Shown: piece after piece, positions 24,404 to 32,167 of the stretch
Layout: every line of letters begins with the position of its first letter
Position numbering within the stretch: the stretch's first letter is position 1
DNA from: an uncultured Alphaproteobacteria bacterium
GTDB lineage: Bacteria; Pseudomonadota; Alphaproteobacteria; HIMB59; GCA-002718135
Length of the DNA stretch: 32,167 bases
Reading direction: 5' to 3'
Assembly (NCBI GenBank): GCA_902518705.1
Contig: CABYHW010000001.1
Location: 178,270-210,436, forward strand
Program-made: the position numbers and the translations under genes
The notes under the pieces: model-generated
Told to the model about the DNA's origin: nothing
Databases searched by the model: none
What the model saw: the letters and a program-made list of their open reading frames with translations, nothing else

Positions 24404-25140
24404 AAAAAAGAGCTATTGGGTTAATACCTGTCAGATTAAATTCAAGTAGGTTATTTAGAAAAGCATTACTTGAAATTGATAGAATTCCTCTGGTTGTTCA
24501 TACATATAAAAGGGCATGCCTATCAAAAAAATTGGAAGATGTTTTTATATGTACTGATAGTAAAGAAATATCAGACATTGCTAAAAAATTTGACTGCAAG
24601 GTTATAAAGACTGGGAAAAATTTAACAGGAACCGATAGGATTAGTGAAGCATCAATGAAGATTAAGGATAAATATGACCTGTATGTTGACGTTCAAGGTG
24701 ATGAGCCTTTAGTAGACCCAAAGCATATAGATAAAGTTGTTAGTTGGCATCTTAAAAATATAAGATTTGATATTGTTGTACCATCATTAAAATCTAAAAA
24801 TATTGACACACCTCATATTGTCAAAATAGTAAAGTCAAAGAAAAAAGTTCTATATTTTTCTAGATCATTAGTCCCATACGGATTTAAAAAAACTAATAAT
24901 TATTATTTAAAACACTTATCTGTTATTTCATTTAAACCTAGTGCTCTTGAAAAATTCAAACAACTCCCCCAAAGTCCTTTAGAAAAAATTGAGGGAGTAG
25001 AGTTAATGAGAGCATTAGAAAATGACATGTTAATTGGTACGTTTAATTTAGAAGGTTCAAGTTTCTCAGTTGATACTAAAGATGATTTTTTAAAGGCAGT
25101 AAAATTTATGAATTTAGATAAAATAAAATATAAATATTAA
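24400..25140 (+). CDS. kdsB: 3-deoxy-manno-octulosonate cytidylyltransferase KdsB
   Basis: 246 residues from the ATG at 24400, which overlaps the upstream stop; an in-frame upstream ATG (24367) lies inside the preceding gene and is less likely. It activates Kdo (or a close 2-keto sugar acid) with CTP for LPS or capsule. KdsB motifs run in order: 'IPVRLNSSRLFRKALLEI', 'TGTDRISEA', 'VQGDEPLVDP', 'FSRSLVPY', 'HLSVISFKP', 'PLEKIEGVELMRALEN' and 'SVDTKDDFLKA'. The first loop has LF in place of the usual LPG before K. It could be a second, accessory kdsB; the window cannot tell. Confidence 0.92.
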   Translation: MKKRAIGLIPVRLNSSRLFRKALLEIDRIPLVVHTYKRACLSKKLEDVFICTDSKEISDIAKKFDCKVIKTGKNLTGTDRISEASMKIKDKYDLYVDVQGDEPLVDPKHIDKVVSWHLKNIRFDIVVPSLKSKNIDTPHIVKIVKSKKKVLYFSRSLVPYGFKKTNNYYLKHLSVISFKPSALEKFKQLPQSPLEKIEGVELMRALENDMLIGTFNLEGSSFSVDTKDDFLKAVKFMNLDKIKYKY

Positions 25141-25146
25141 AAAAAA

Positions 25147-25761
25147 TTGAAAAAAAAAATACTAATTTTTGACTTAGATGGAGTTTTAATTGATTCAAAA
25201 GAAAACATGTTTTTATCTTGGAAACAAGTTCAAGAAAAGCATAATCTCAAACAAATAAAATTCTATGATTATTTTAAAAATATAGGAAGACCCTTTAACG
25301 ATATTTTAAAAATACTAGGAATAAAAAAAAATTATTTAGAAATAAAAAAAACTTATGACAATGAATCAATTTTGAAAATAAATAAAATAAAGTATTTCTC
25401 TAATACAATAAAAACTCTCAAAACTTTAAAAAAAAAAAAATATATACTTAATATCGTTACATCAAAAGATATTTATAGAACAAAAAAATTTCTAAAACAT
25501 AATATTAAATTGTTTAATTTTATTGAGTGTGCAGGTAAAGACAAAAAGGGTAAACCTAATCCTTATAAAATAAATAAAATAGTTAAATCATTAAATGTAA
25601 AAAAATCAGAGTGTGTATATATAGGAGATATGCATGTTGATTATATTACTGCTAAAAACGCAAAAATAGATTTTATATATGCTGATTGGGGATACGGTAA
25701 TAAATTTAACTATAAGTATAAATGTAATACTATTGATGATTTGTTATTTTTAATAAATTAG
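25147..25761 (+). CDS. HAD-superfamily phosphatase (phosphoglycolate phosphatase-like)
   Basis: 204 residues with a TTG start at 25147, six bases after the kdsB stop. Motif I is 'IFDLDGVLIDS' (nucleophile Asp and acid Asp two apart). Motif II has Thr-Ser in 'LNIVTSKD'. Motif III has Lys in 'GKPNPYKI', and motif IV is 'YIGDMHVDYITAKNA'. A C1-type helical cap lies at about 20-80, which makes it Gph-like and unlike KdsC, which has no cap. It probably dephosphorylates a small sugar phosphate; since it follows kdsB, a nucleotide-sugar acid pathway is plausible. It is extremely A-rich (many AAA Lys codons). Confidence 0.85.
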   Translation: MKKKILIFDLDGVLIDSKENMFLSWKQVQEKHNLKQIKFYDYFKNIGRPFNDILKILGIKKNYLEIKKTYDNESILKINKIKYFSNTIKTLKTLKKKKYILNIVTSKDIYRTKKFLKHNIKLFNFIECAGKDKKGKPNPYKINKIVKSLNVKKSECVYIGDMHVDYITAKNAKIDFIYADWGYGNKFNYKYKCNTIDDLLFLIN

Positions 25762-25779
25762 TATTTTTAAATTTATAAT

Positions 25780-26376
25780 TTATCTATTACCAATGTTAAT
25801 ATTAAAACTAATTACAATTCTTTCATTTTTAGAAATATTTGAATTTACCGAATGTTCAAGATAACTTGGAAATAAAATTAAATAACCTTCTATTGGTTTA
25901 ATAGAATTAATCATAGCATTTAAACTATTTGGACTTTTCGCTTTAGGATGTGAGAAAACCGGAGCTGGTCTAGGATCATAAAAAACAATATCACCACAAT
26001 TTTCAGGGGCTCTCACATAGTAAGCGGCACTTATATCACTATTGCCGTGATGATGTCTGGCATTTGCTGCACCACCCTTATTGATAATTGCCCACATACT
26101 TGAAATTTTTATTTTTTGATCTGGATCATCCCAGTTCATATCTTTCAGAACTGAGTTAATATTCTCTGAAATGTTTGATATGAATTTCCGGGGTTGTTCA
26201 TCGGCAAGATTGAAGTCTTTAGAATGCCAACCGTTTACATTACTTTTTATAACCCCCTTTTCGTCCATGCTTTGCATATCTTTTATGTATTTATAAATAT
26301 CATTGTTAATATTTACATAATCTTTAATTTTTGTAACCCATACTGGAGTTGGGAAAAAAAGATTTGGATTTGACAT
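25780..26376 (-). CDS. Putative 2OG-Fe(II) oxygenase (TIGR02466 family)
   Basis: This 198-residue protein starts 'NLFFPTPVWVTKI', the typical family opening. The jelly-roll core has 'NARHHHGNSDISAAYYV', supplying the iron-binding His (108-110) and Asp114 region. 'GDIVFYDPRP' follows, then 'EGYLILFPSYLEHSVNSN' with the distal His175, and 'ERIVISFN' with the 2-oxoglutarate-binding Arg186. Members are common in marine bacteria and cyanophages; substrates are not known. It is the only minus-strand gene in the glycan region and is divergent from the TPR-sulfotransferase over 48 bp. Confidence 0.88.
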   Translation of the reverse strand: MSNPNLFFPTPVWVTKIKDYVNINNDIYKYIKDMQSMDEKGVIKSNVNGWHSKDFNLADEQPRKFISNISENINSVLKDMNWDDPDQKIKISSMWAIINKGGAANARHHHGNSDISAAYYVRAPENCGDIVFYDPRPAPVFSHPKAKSPNSLNAMINSIKPIEGYLILFPSYLEHSVNSNISKNERIVISFNINIGNR

Positions 26377-26424
26377 TATTTACCTTAATAATTTTATATC
26401 TATATTATTTTTTAAGTACAGTAA

Positions 26425-28068
26425 ATGAAACAAAAAAATTATGAAAAAAATAGTGATTATAACAAAATTATTGCCCAAGCATTCAACAGTATAAATAAAA
26501 AAAAATTTAATGAGGCGCAAGAGTATTTTTTAGAAGCAATCAAAATAGATAAAAAAAATTACGTAGCCTATATTAATTTATCAAATTTATATTTAATAAA
26601 AAATGATACATCTTCATCAATTAATTGTTTGTTTGATTTTTTAAAAAAAAACGGTTTTAATTATTCGATTGCCAATCATTTAGCAAAGGTTTGTGCTCAA
26701 TTCAATCTTAACAAAGATTTTGACAATCTTCTTAAAATGAAAAAATTTAAAAATGTTAAGCATAATAAATATATTTATTATTTTGAAGGTATCATAAATG
26801 AAAAAAATAACCTATTCCATGAAGCTACAATATCTTACAATAGAGCAATTTTGTGTGATAAATATTTTTTTGATCCATATCTGAAATTTATTAATTTACT
26901 AGAGTCTAAAAACGAAATTAATCCATTAGAAAAGTACATTAATAAAGCAACTAAGATATTTCATAAACAAAAAAATATTTATTATATATACTTTTATAAA
27001 AGCCTTTTTTTTTATAGGAAAAAAAAATATAAAAAATCTGAACAAATAATTGCACAATATAATCTTGAAAAAAAATTAATTAGTTCCAACGATTATACTA
27101 TAAGGTTACTTGATTTAAGATCTAAGAATTTAGAAAGACTTAATAAATTCAATAAATCTTTTAGCAAAATAGTAAAAAGAAATCGCCTCATAAAATTGAA
27201 AGATGAAAATAAAAACTTTGATGAAAATAAAATAATTAACACAATCTCTAATTACAAAAATTTTTATAAACAAGAAAATATTAAAACTATAAATAAAAAA
27301 TTAAATTATTCAGATAGTTTAAATTTAGTATTTTTAGTCGGTTTTCCTCGTTCAGGAACAACTCTTTTAGACACAATTTTAAGAACCCATAGTAAAATTA
27401 CCGTTTTGGAAGAAAAACCTTATTTATTAAATTTGAGGCATGAATATTTTGAAAAAAATAATAATAATTTATTATCTTTAAAAAGATTAAACCAAAAAGA
27501 TAAAGATCATATAGTACAAAAATATTTTGATTTAATAAATCTACCTAATAAAAGTAATAAAAAAGTAATAATTGATAAATTACCTTTATCAATCATTGAG
27601 TTGGGCTTTATAAAATGTATCTTTCCAAAAGCAAAAATAATACTTGCTTTAAGACATCCATGTGATGTTGTTATAAGTTGTTTTTTTAGTTTGTTTAAAA
27701 TGAATGACGCAATGATAAATTTTCTAAATTTAGATAATACCATAGACTTCTATCATAGAGTTTTTGACCTTTTTGATTCATATGAAAAAGAATTAGAACT
27801 TAATATTCATAAAATAAAATATGAAAATGTTGTTTTAAATTTTGAAGAAAGTATTTCAAATTTATTAAATTTTATGAATTTAGATTATGAAAGAAACTTA
27901 AAAGAATTTAATATCACTGCAAAATCTAGAGAAAAAATATCAACCCCTAGTTATTCCCAAGTGGTTAATCCTTTATACTCATCTTCTATTGGAAGGTGGA
28001 AAAAATTTTCAATAAAAAAAGAACTTGAGATAAAATTAGGTAAATGGATAAAAAAATTTAATTATTAG
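26425..28068 (+). CDS. TPR-sulfotransferase fusion protein
   Basis: This 547-residue protein has TPR repeats over about residues 10-250 ('AFNSINKKKFNEAQEYFLEAIKIDKKNYVAYINLSNLYL' region and further degenerate units), then a Sulfotransfer_3 domain from about 300. The PAPS loop is 'VFLVGFPRSGTTLLDTIL' (about 304-321). The 3'-phosphate site is 'ILALRHPCDVVISCF', and the end is 'YSSSIGRWKKF', usual for the family. TPR plus sulfotransferase fusions are widespread in marine bacteria, and the acceptor is generally unknown (glycan, or peptide Tyr). The coding sequence is very A-rich. The 3' end is convergent with a possible small gene downstream of purH. Confidence 0.9.
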   Translation: MKQKNYEKNSDYNKIIAQAFNSINKKKFNEAQEYFLEAIKIDKKNYVAYINLSNLYLIKNDTSSSINCLFDFLKKNGFNYSIANHLAKVCAQFNLNKDFDNLLKMKKFKNVKHNKYIYYFEGIINEKNNLFHEATISYNRAILCDKYFFDPYLKFINLLESKNEINPLEKYINKATKIFHKQKNIYYIYFYKSLFFYRKKKYKKSEQIIAQYNLEKKLISSNDYTIRLLDLRSKNLERLNKFNKSFSKIVKRNRLIKLKDENKNFDENKIINTISNYKNFYKQENIKTINKKLNYSDSLNLVFLVGFPRSGTTLLDTILRTHSKITVLEEKPYLLNLRHEYFEKNNNNLLSLKRLNQKDKDHIVQKYFDLINLPNKSNKKVIIDKLPLSIIELGFIKCIFPKAKIILALRHPCDVVISCFFSLFKMNDAMINFLNLDNTIDFYHRVFDLFDSYEKELELNIHKIKYENVVLNFEESISNLLNFMNLDYERNLKEFNITAKSREKISTPSYSQVVNPLYSSSIGRWKKFSIKKELEIKLGKWIKKFNY

Positions 28069-28210
28069 TTTTTTTAAAATTTTTAATTAAATTATAAATT
28101 TTTATTAATCTATTTTCATATTGTTCAAAATTCTTTCTACCACTTACAATTTTGGGATTAGAATTAATAATTTTTTTTATATATCTTGGTATTTTATTTA
28201 TATCCTTCAA
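28058..28210 (-). CDS. Possible 50-residue protein coupled to purH
   Basis: A TTG at 28210 overlaps the purH stop (TTGA, 28207-28210) and opens 50 codons ending at 28058. The product begins LKDINKIPRYIKKIINSNPK and is basic, with amphipathic helix character. The frame fills the whole gap between purH and the convergent sulfotransferase gene, and the overlapping start resembles other junctions here, but there is no homology I recognise. It may be chance in AT-rich DNA. Confidence 0.35.
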   Translation of the reverse strand: MKDINKIPRYIKKIINSNPKIVSGRKNFEQYENRLIKIYNLIKNFKKTNN

Positions 28211-29715
28211 TGTTTAAATAACCTATTTTTAGTGTGATAGAGTGATATTTTTTTCTTAATAGCGTATTCTATAATTTTTTCATCATTTATTGAGCCCGAA
28301 GGTTGAGAAATTACTTTACAATTATTACTTTCAAGTAATTTAATACTATCAATAAATGGGAAAAAACCATCAGAAGCACATACAAATTTTCTATTTCTAA
28401 AATTTTGGTTTTTATTCTTTAAAGCTTGTTTTAGCGCATCTACTCTATTTGTATGACCAGTCCCAATCCCAAGCGTTTGTTTGTTAGAAGCTAAAACTAT
28501 CGCATTTGATTTTAAATGTTTAACAACTTTTAACGAAAACAAAATGTCGTCGAAAAGTTTACCAATGGTTTTTTTCTTAGACACTAACTTTAAAAAATTT
28601 TTGTTGATTTTATCAATATCTTTTTCCTGATAAATTCTCCCAAAATTTGTAAGTTTTTCTTCTTTTTTAATAATTTTTATATTGTTTACTTTTAAAATTA
28701 TTAAATTTTTTTTTCTTTTAAGTATATTAATTGCACGATCTTCAAAATCACAAGCAACTATTATCTCAAAAAAATATTTTGAAATTTTTTTTGCCAAATT
28801 TTCTTTAATCTTCCTATTAAATAAAACTACCCCACCAAATGCACTTTTCTGATCACTTTTAAGTGCTTTTAAAAATGCACTCTCTATGTTTGAAGATGAA
28901 CTTACACCACATGGATTTGTGTGTTTCAATATTATACAAGTAGGATCTAAAAACTCTTTTAAACAATTAATACCATTATCTACATCAATTATATTATTAA
29001 AACTAATCTCCTTCCCACCTAGTTGGTATTTGTTAATTAAATTGTTTATATTATTGTTTTCAATAAATGCTTTTTGATTTGGATTCTCTCCGTATCTTAA
29101 ATTAATAATGTTTTTTTTATCAATAGATAGCCAATCAAATATTAATCTATCATATTCACTGGTTTTTTTAAAACCTTCTGCAGCTAGTCTTTTTCTAAAT
29201 TTCAAATCTGTAACACCTTTATTTTTTTTTAGATTAGAAATTAAGGGATGATATTGTTCAATGTTGCATATAGTTGTTACATATTTGTAGTTTTTACAAC
29301 TGGCTCTTATTAGACTTGGTCCACCAATGTCTATCATTTCAATAGTTTTATCAAAATCGTTTTTATTAGAAAATTTCTCAAATGGATATAAATTTATTAC
29401 AACTAAATCTATTCTTGGAATATTTAATTTTTTAAACTCCTTTGTATGAATATCTGATCTTCTGTCATAAAGTATAGACCCAAAAATTTTTGGATTTAAT
29501 GTTTTTACTCTTCCACCTAAAATCTGATTAAATTTAGTTATTTCTGAAACTTCAAAACATTCAAAACCTAATTGTTTAATTTTATTACAAGTTGATTCAG
29601 TTGCAATAAATTTATATTTAAAATTTTTTAATGTGGAGCAAAGTAGATTTAATTTATTTTTATTGAATACAGATATAAGTGCATATTTATCTATTAAATT
29701 TTCTCTAGTGACCAT
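28207..29715 (-). CDS. purH: Bifunctional AICAR transformylase / IMP cyclohydrolase
   Basis: This 502-residue enzyme performs the last two steps of IMP synthesis. The N-terminal MGS-like cyclohydrolase domain (to about 190) has 'KYALISVFNKNKL', 'ATESTCNKIKQLG' and 'ILGGRVKTLNPKIFGSIL', then 'LVVINLYPFE'. The transformylase domain has 'LRYGENPNQKAFIE', 'CIILKHTNPCGVS' (the catalytic K-H pair) and 'SDGFFPFIDSIKLL', ending 'SGSINDEKIIEYA' and 'RLFKH'. It is slightly shorter than the usual 520-530 but complete. It begins 22 bp inside the heparinase gene and probably shares its transcript. Confidence 0.97.
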   Translation of the reverse strand: MVTRENLIDKYALISVFNKNKLNLLCSTLKNFKYKFIATESTCNKIKQLGFECFEVSEITKFNQILGGRVKTLNPKIFGSILYDRRSDIHTKEFKKLNIPRIDLVVINLYPFEKFSNKNDFDKTIEMIDIGGPSLIRASCKNYKYVTTICNIEQYHPLISNLKKNKGVTDLKFRKRLAAEGFKKTSEYDRLIFDWLSIDKKNIINLRYGENPNQKAFIENNNINNLINKYQLGGKEISFNNIIDVDNGINCLKEFLDPTCIILKHTNPCGVSSSSNIESAFLKALKSDQKSAFGGVVLFNRKIKENLAKKISKYFFEIIVACDFEDRAINILKRKKNLIILKVNNIKIIKKEEKLTNFGRIYQEKDIDKINKNFLKLVSKKKTIGKLFDDILFSLKVVKHLKSNAIVLASNKQTLGIGTGHTNRVDALKQALKNKNQNFRNRKFVCASDGFFPFIDSIKLLESNNCKVISQPSGSINDEKIIEYAIKKKISLYHTKNRLFKH

Positions 29716-31220
29716 TTTTTTTCAATTTTATTTGTTGATAATACACCTTTAATAACAATCTGATTTGTTGGCAAAGTGTAATTTTTATCTACCAAAATAC
29801 TATCTTCTACAACTATTTCAGAATCACATTTAAACAACCACATTTTTTTAAATTTTGACTTCAATATTAAATTTTTTTTATTATTTGTAAAATTAAATGA
29901 AAAACCATCAGATAAGTGAAACCTTATATCATATATAATACGGTCTCTTATATTTTTTAGAGATATAATAGTATCTTCTCCATTTATAACATTTTTGTTT
30001 TTATTTATGCTGATTTTTCTTTTTACTATTGTTTTAAATTTTTTTAAATAACCATTATGAGAAGATTCAAATATAACTTCATCTTCTGTTGAATTAGAAT
30101 TAAAACTTACAGATTGTGGAAATTTTATATATGATTTTTTTTCATTAATTTCACTTATATTTGTATTTTGTAATATTATAGTAGAGTGTGCTGCAGAATA
30201 TCTTAAATATTCTGGATTTTTACCAAAACTTTCGGAAGCACCACAATTAGAAATTATTTTTTCTCCATCTCCACTAAATTCAAAAGATAATGTTCCTGAG
30301 TTTAAGTTGCTACTAATTACGTCTTTATTTGGCTGAACAACATCAAAAAATAAAGTCCTGCCTTTGTCCTTATAATATGCAATACCATTAAGATTGCTAG
30401 GATAATTTCTCGATTTTAAATATACATCTTTGTTTAGAGAATTTTTTATATTTTCAGTATAAATATTATTTGATCCGTTAAAAAGGGGAATGGATCCGTC
30501 AGAGTGAAAATACTCATTTAAAGACGATGTCATTTTAACTACAGTTTGATCAAATTTTTTAGAGGTAAAACTTTTAAAAAATAGAAAAATATTTTTTATT
30601 TCATATAAATCATTAATAAATTTAGCATGTTCAAGAATATTATAACTTCTATGCATTCCAAATATGTCTACCTGATGTACTAACCTGCTTTCAATTTCAG
30701 TTTTTTTTCTTTCATCCATTTTATTTAAAAGAAATAAAGATAAAGTATATGCCTTAAGATCACTAGACGTAACGTCAGCAATTTTTTTATTTTTATTTTC
30801 AAAAATTACTCTTTCAATATGATAAAATATTATTTTGTTTAACATCTGTCTTTCGTATGGAGTAGATGAAGAATTTATATACTCATAATTATAAATTATA
30901 TTTATTAGTCTTTTAGATGTTAGGTCATCAACCCAAGGATAATTGATCTTATTATTATTTATAATAAACCATTGAAAAATTGAGCTTTTGGAAATATTTA
31001 TCCCAATTTTTCCTCCCAGGTTTCGAGAATAATTAAGAAATTCAAAACCTTGTACATATTTATTTTTAAAATATATAAAATTATCTTTAAATACAAAAGA
31101 TCTAATTTGTTTGTAATTTGTAAAATCTAATCTTCTAAAATTTAAATCTAAAAAAGGAATATTTTTTTTTATTCTTTTAAAATAAAGAATAAAAAAAATA
31201 TAAAAAATTTTTTTAATCAT
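29694..31220 (-). CDS. Heparinase II/III-like protein
   Basis: 508 residues from the ATG at 31220, which overlaps the rsmB stop (ATGA); an upstream in-frame ATG at 31241 lies inside rsmB. The N-terminal half is helical, with the alginate-lyase-like toroid ('YTLSLFLLNKMDERKK', 'HRSYNILEHAKFINDLYEI'). The C-terminal half matches the Hepar_II_III beta domain: 'GTLSFEFSGDGEKIISNCGA' and 'LRYSAAHSTIILQNTN'. No classical secretion signal is evident beyond a hydrophobic N-terminus. In alphaproteobacteria this family is often found between rsmB and purH, as here. Polysaccharide-lyase activity is presumed from the family, not shown. Confidence 0.9.
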   Translation of the reverse strand: MIKKIFYIFFILYFKRIKKNIPFLDLNFRRLDFTNYKQIRSFVFKDNFIYFKNKYVQGFEFLNYSRNLGGKIGINISKSSIFQWFIINNNKINYPWVDDLTSKRLINIIYNYEYINSSSTPYERQMLNKIIFYHIERVIFENKNKKIADVTSSDLKAYTLSLFLLNKMDERKKTEIESRLVHQVDIFGMHRSYNILEHAKFINDLYEIKNIFLFFKSFTSKKFDQTVVKMTSSLNEYFHSDGSIPLFNGSNNIYTENIKNSLNKDVYLKSRNYPSNLNGIAYYKDKGRTLFFDVVQPNKDVISSNLNSGTLSFEFSGDGEKIISNCGASESFGKNPEYLRYSAAHSTIILQNTNISEINEKKSYIKFPQSVSFNSNSTEDEVIFESSHNGYLKKFKTIVKRKISINKNKNVINGEDTIISLKNIRDRIIYDIRFHLSDGFSFNFTNNKKNLILKSKFKKMWLFKCDSEIVVEDSILVDKNYTLPTNQIVIKGVLSTNKIEKKWSLEKI

Positions 31221-32167
31221 AAAGTATTTTTTTCTAAACAAACTGCAAAATAACCATCTATTTTATAATTTTCAATATTTGAAAGATGTGTATGAATAAA
31301 TTTATCTTTAATAAGAAAATTATATTTTTGACTAGAGTTTATAAAAAAATTTCTGATTTTGAATTTATTATTTTTTCTTAAAAAATTTTCAACTTGAAGA
31401 AAAGTTTCTTCTTCTAAAAATGAACAAACCATATAAAGCAGGACACCATTTTGATTTAACAACTCGGCTGCTTTATTTAATATTTTTTTTTGAAGTTCCA
31501 ATAAATAATTAAAATTTGGACCTTTTTTTCTAAAAAAAATTTCAGGGTTTTTTCTTATGGTTCCTATAGAAGAGCAAGGAGAATCAAGTAATACAAAATC
31601 ATATTTTTTCTTAAGGTCTAATTCAAGAATATCAAAATTAGTAATTTCAGCTTCATAATTTAATCTTCTTAGATTATCTTTTAATATTTTTGTTCTTTCA
31701 ATACTTATTTCATTTAAATTAATTTTCTTATCTTTCGATAAAACTTGAAAAGATTTACCTCCAGGTGCAGAGCAAAGATCAATATTACTTCCTTTCAACA
31801 AATTGTTTGAAATAGAATACAAAGGGAAAAAAGATGAAAAGTCTTGAACCCACCAAACTCCCTCTTTATAAAAAGATAAATTCTCAACTAATATTTTTTC
31901 ATCTAAAAAACAAGACACCTCTGAAGTTAACTTTATCTTGTGTTTAAATTTTAATAAATCTTCTTTTTTCTTAAATACTAAGTGTAGGCTTGGTTCATTT
32001 ATAAATTCTCTAATAAAATTTGTTTTTTCTTTTTTAGAAAAATTTTTAGTTTTATTGATAAACCAAATCGGTAAATCATTAAAATCAATTTTAATATCTT
32101 TTAAAACATCTTTTTGTTTTGATATTTTTTTTAAAGTAGCATTAACAAATCCATGATAAATATTTAG
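31217..32167 (-). CDS. rsmB: 16S rRNA (cytosine-967-C5) methyltransferase RsmB, 5'-truncated by the window edge
   Basis: The frame runs off the right edge; the GTG at 31918 is internal. About 316 C-terminal residues are visible. Near the edge, 'YHGFVNATLKKISKQ' matches the end of the NusB-like RNA-binding domain of RsmB. The methyltransferase follows: SAM motif 'DLCSAPGGKSFQVL', motif IV 'LLDSPCSSIGTIRKNPEIFF' with the first catalytic Cys, and 'LYMVCSFLEEE' with the second Cys. The C-terminus 'KIDGYFAVCLEK' is the family's 'dGFF.A.l.k'. The gene is followed by the overlapping heparinase-like gene. Confidence 0.94.
   Translation of the reverse strand, partial: LNIYHGFVNATLKKISKQKDVLKDIKIDFNDLPIWFINKTKNFSKKEKTNFIREFINEPSLHLVFKKKEDLLKFKHKIKLTSEVSCFLDEKILVENLSFYKEGVWWVQDFSSFFPLYSISNNLLKGSNIDLCSAPGGKSFQVLSKDKKINLNEISIERTKILKDNLRRLNYEAEITNFDILELDLKKKYDFVLLDSPCSSIGTIRKNPEIFFRKKGPNFNYLLELQKKILNKAAELLNQNGVLLYMVCSFLEEETFLQVENFLRKNNKFKIRNFFINSSQKYNFLIKDKFIHTHLSNIENYKIDGYFAVCLEKNTL

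Noticed and set aside
31217-31918. A short methyltransferase gene starting at GTG 31918
   Set aside because: The same frame stays open to the right edge and encodes the expected upstream RsmB domain, so the gene is longer and cut only by the window.
1-32167. CRISPR array or intact insertion sequence
   Set aside because: No regularly spaced direct repeats with unique spacers and no transposase-like protein were seen; repeats found are confined to the tRNA-Gly element.

Overview
The window is very AT-rich and gene-dense, with many start/stop overlaps. It carries a typical alphaproteobacterial core: rsmG-parA-parB, leuS-lptE-holA, a DUF3576 lipoprotein, lolA-ftsK, a thioredoxin/TPR protein next to a LON-domain protein, a ProXp-ala editing protein, and rsmB-heparinase-purH. 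Together with a carotenoid/retinal cluster (crtI-crtB-crtY-blh), this points to a streamlined marine alphaproteobacterium of the Pelagibacterales (SAR11) type or a similar low-GC lineage. The species cannot be fixed from the sequence alone.

Layout. 1-1960 (+): 3' end of rsmG, then parA and parB, overlapping and probably co-transcribed. 1947-6495 (-): DUF3576 lipoprotein, leuS, lptE and holA. 6541-7742: a beta-barrel porin on the minus strand with a strong terminator, a good Shine-Dalgarno and a structured leader. 7804-9041 (+): yggS coupled to a degenerate response-regulator-like winged-helix protein. 9034-11845 (-): ftsK and lolA. 11893-13074 (+): UbiH-type monooxygenase. 13067-15037 (-): ProXp-ala, CnoX-like thioredoxin and LON-domain protein. 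15095-19343 (+): crtI, crtB, crtY and blh, which together convert geranylgeranyl diphosphate to retinal. No crtE and no rhodopsin gene lie in the window.

19398-22260 is a small integrated element at an intact tRNA-Gly(GCC) gene. The last 52 bp of the tRNA region (19422-19473) recur exactly at 22209-22260. Between the copies lie a dead tyrosine-integrase remnant, a DEDDh exonuclease, a stand-alone DUF3578 (McrB N-terminal-like) plus DUF3883 (PD-(D/E)XK-like) protein, iterated inverted repeats, three copies of a 22-bp motif and a truncated tRNA-Ser(UGA). A degenerate further copy of the tRNA-Gly tail at about 23420 suggests an older, adjacent insertion. This is the most unusual part of the window and looks like a decayed integrative element carrying a candidate single-gene restriction/defence protein.

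22370-28068 is a variable region of surface-modification genes: a small membrane protein with a G9 tract, two sulfotransferases (one with TPRs), a Kdo-transferase-like protein, kdsB, a HAD phosphatase and a 2OG-Fe(II) oxygenase. 28058-32167 (-) returns to core genes: rsmB (running off the right edge), a heparinase II/III-like gene, purH, and a possible 50-codon gene coupled to purH.
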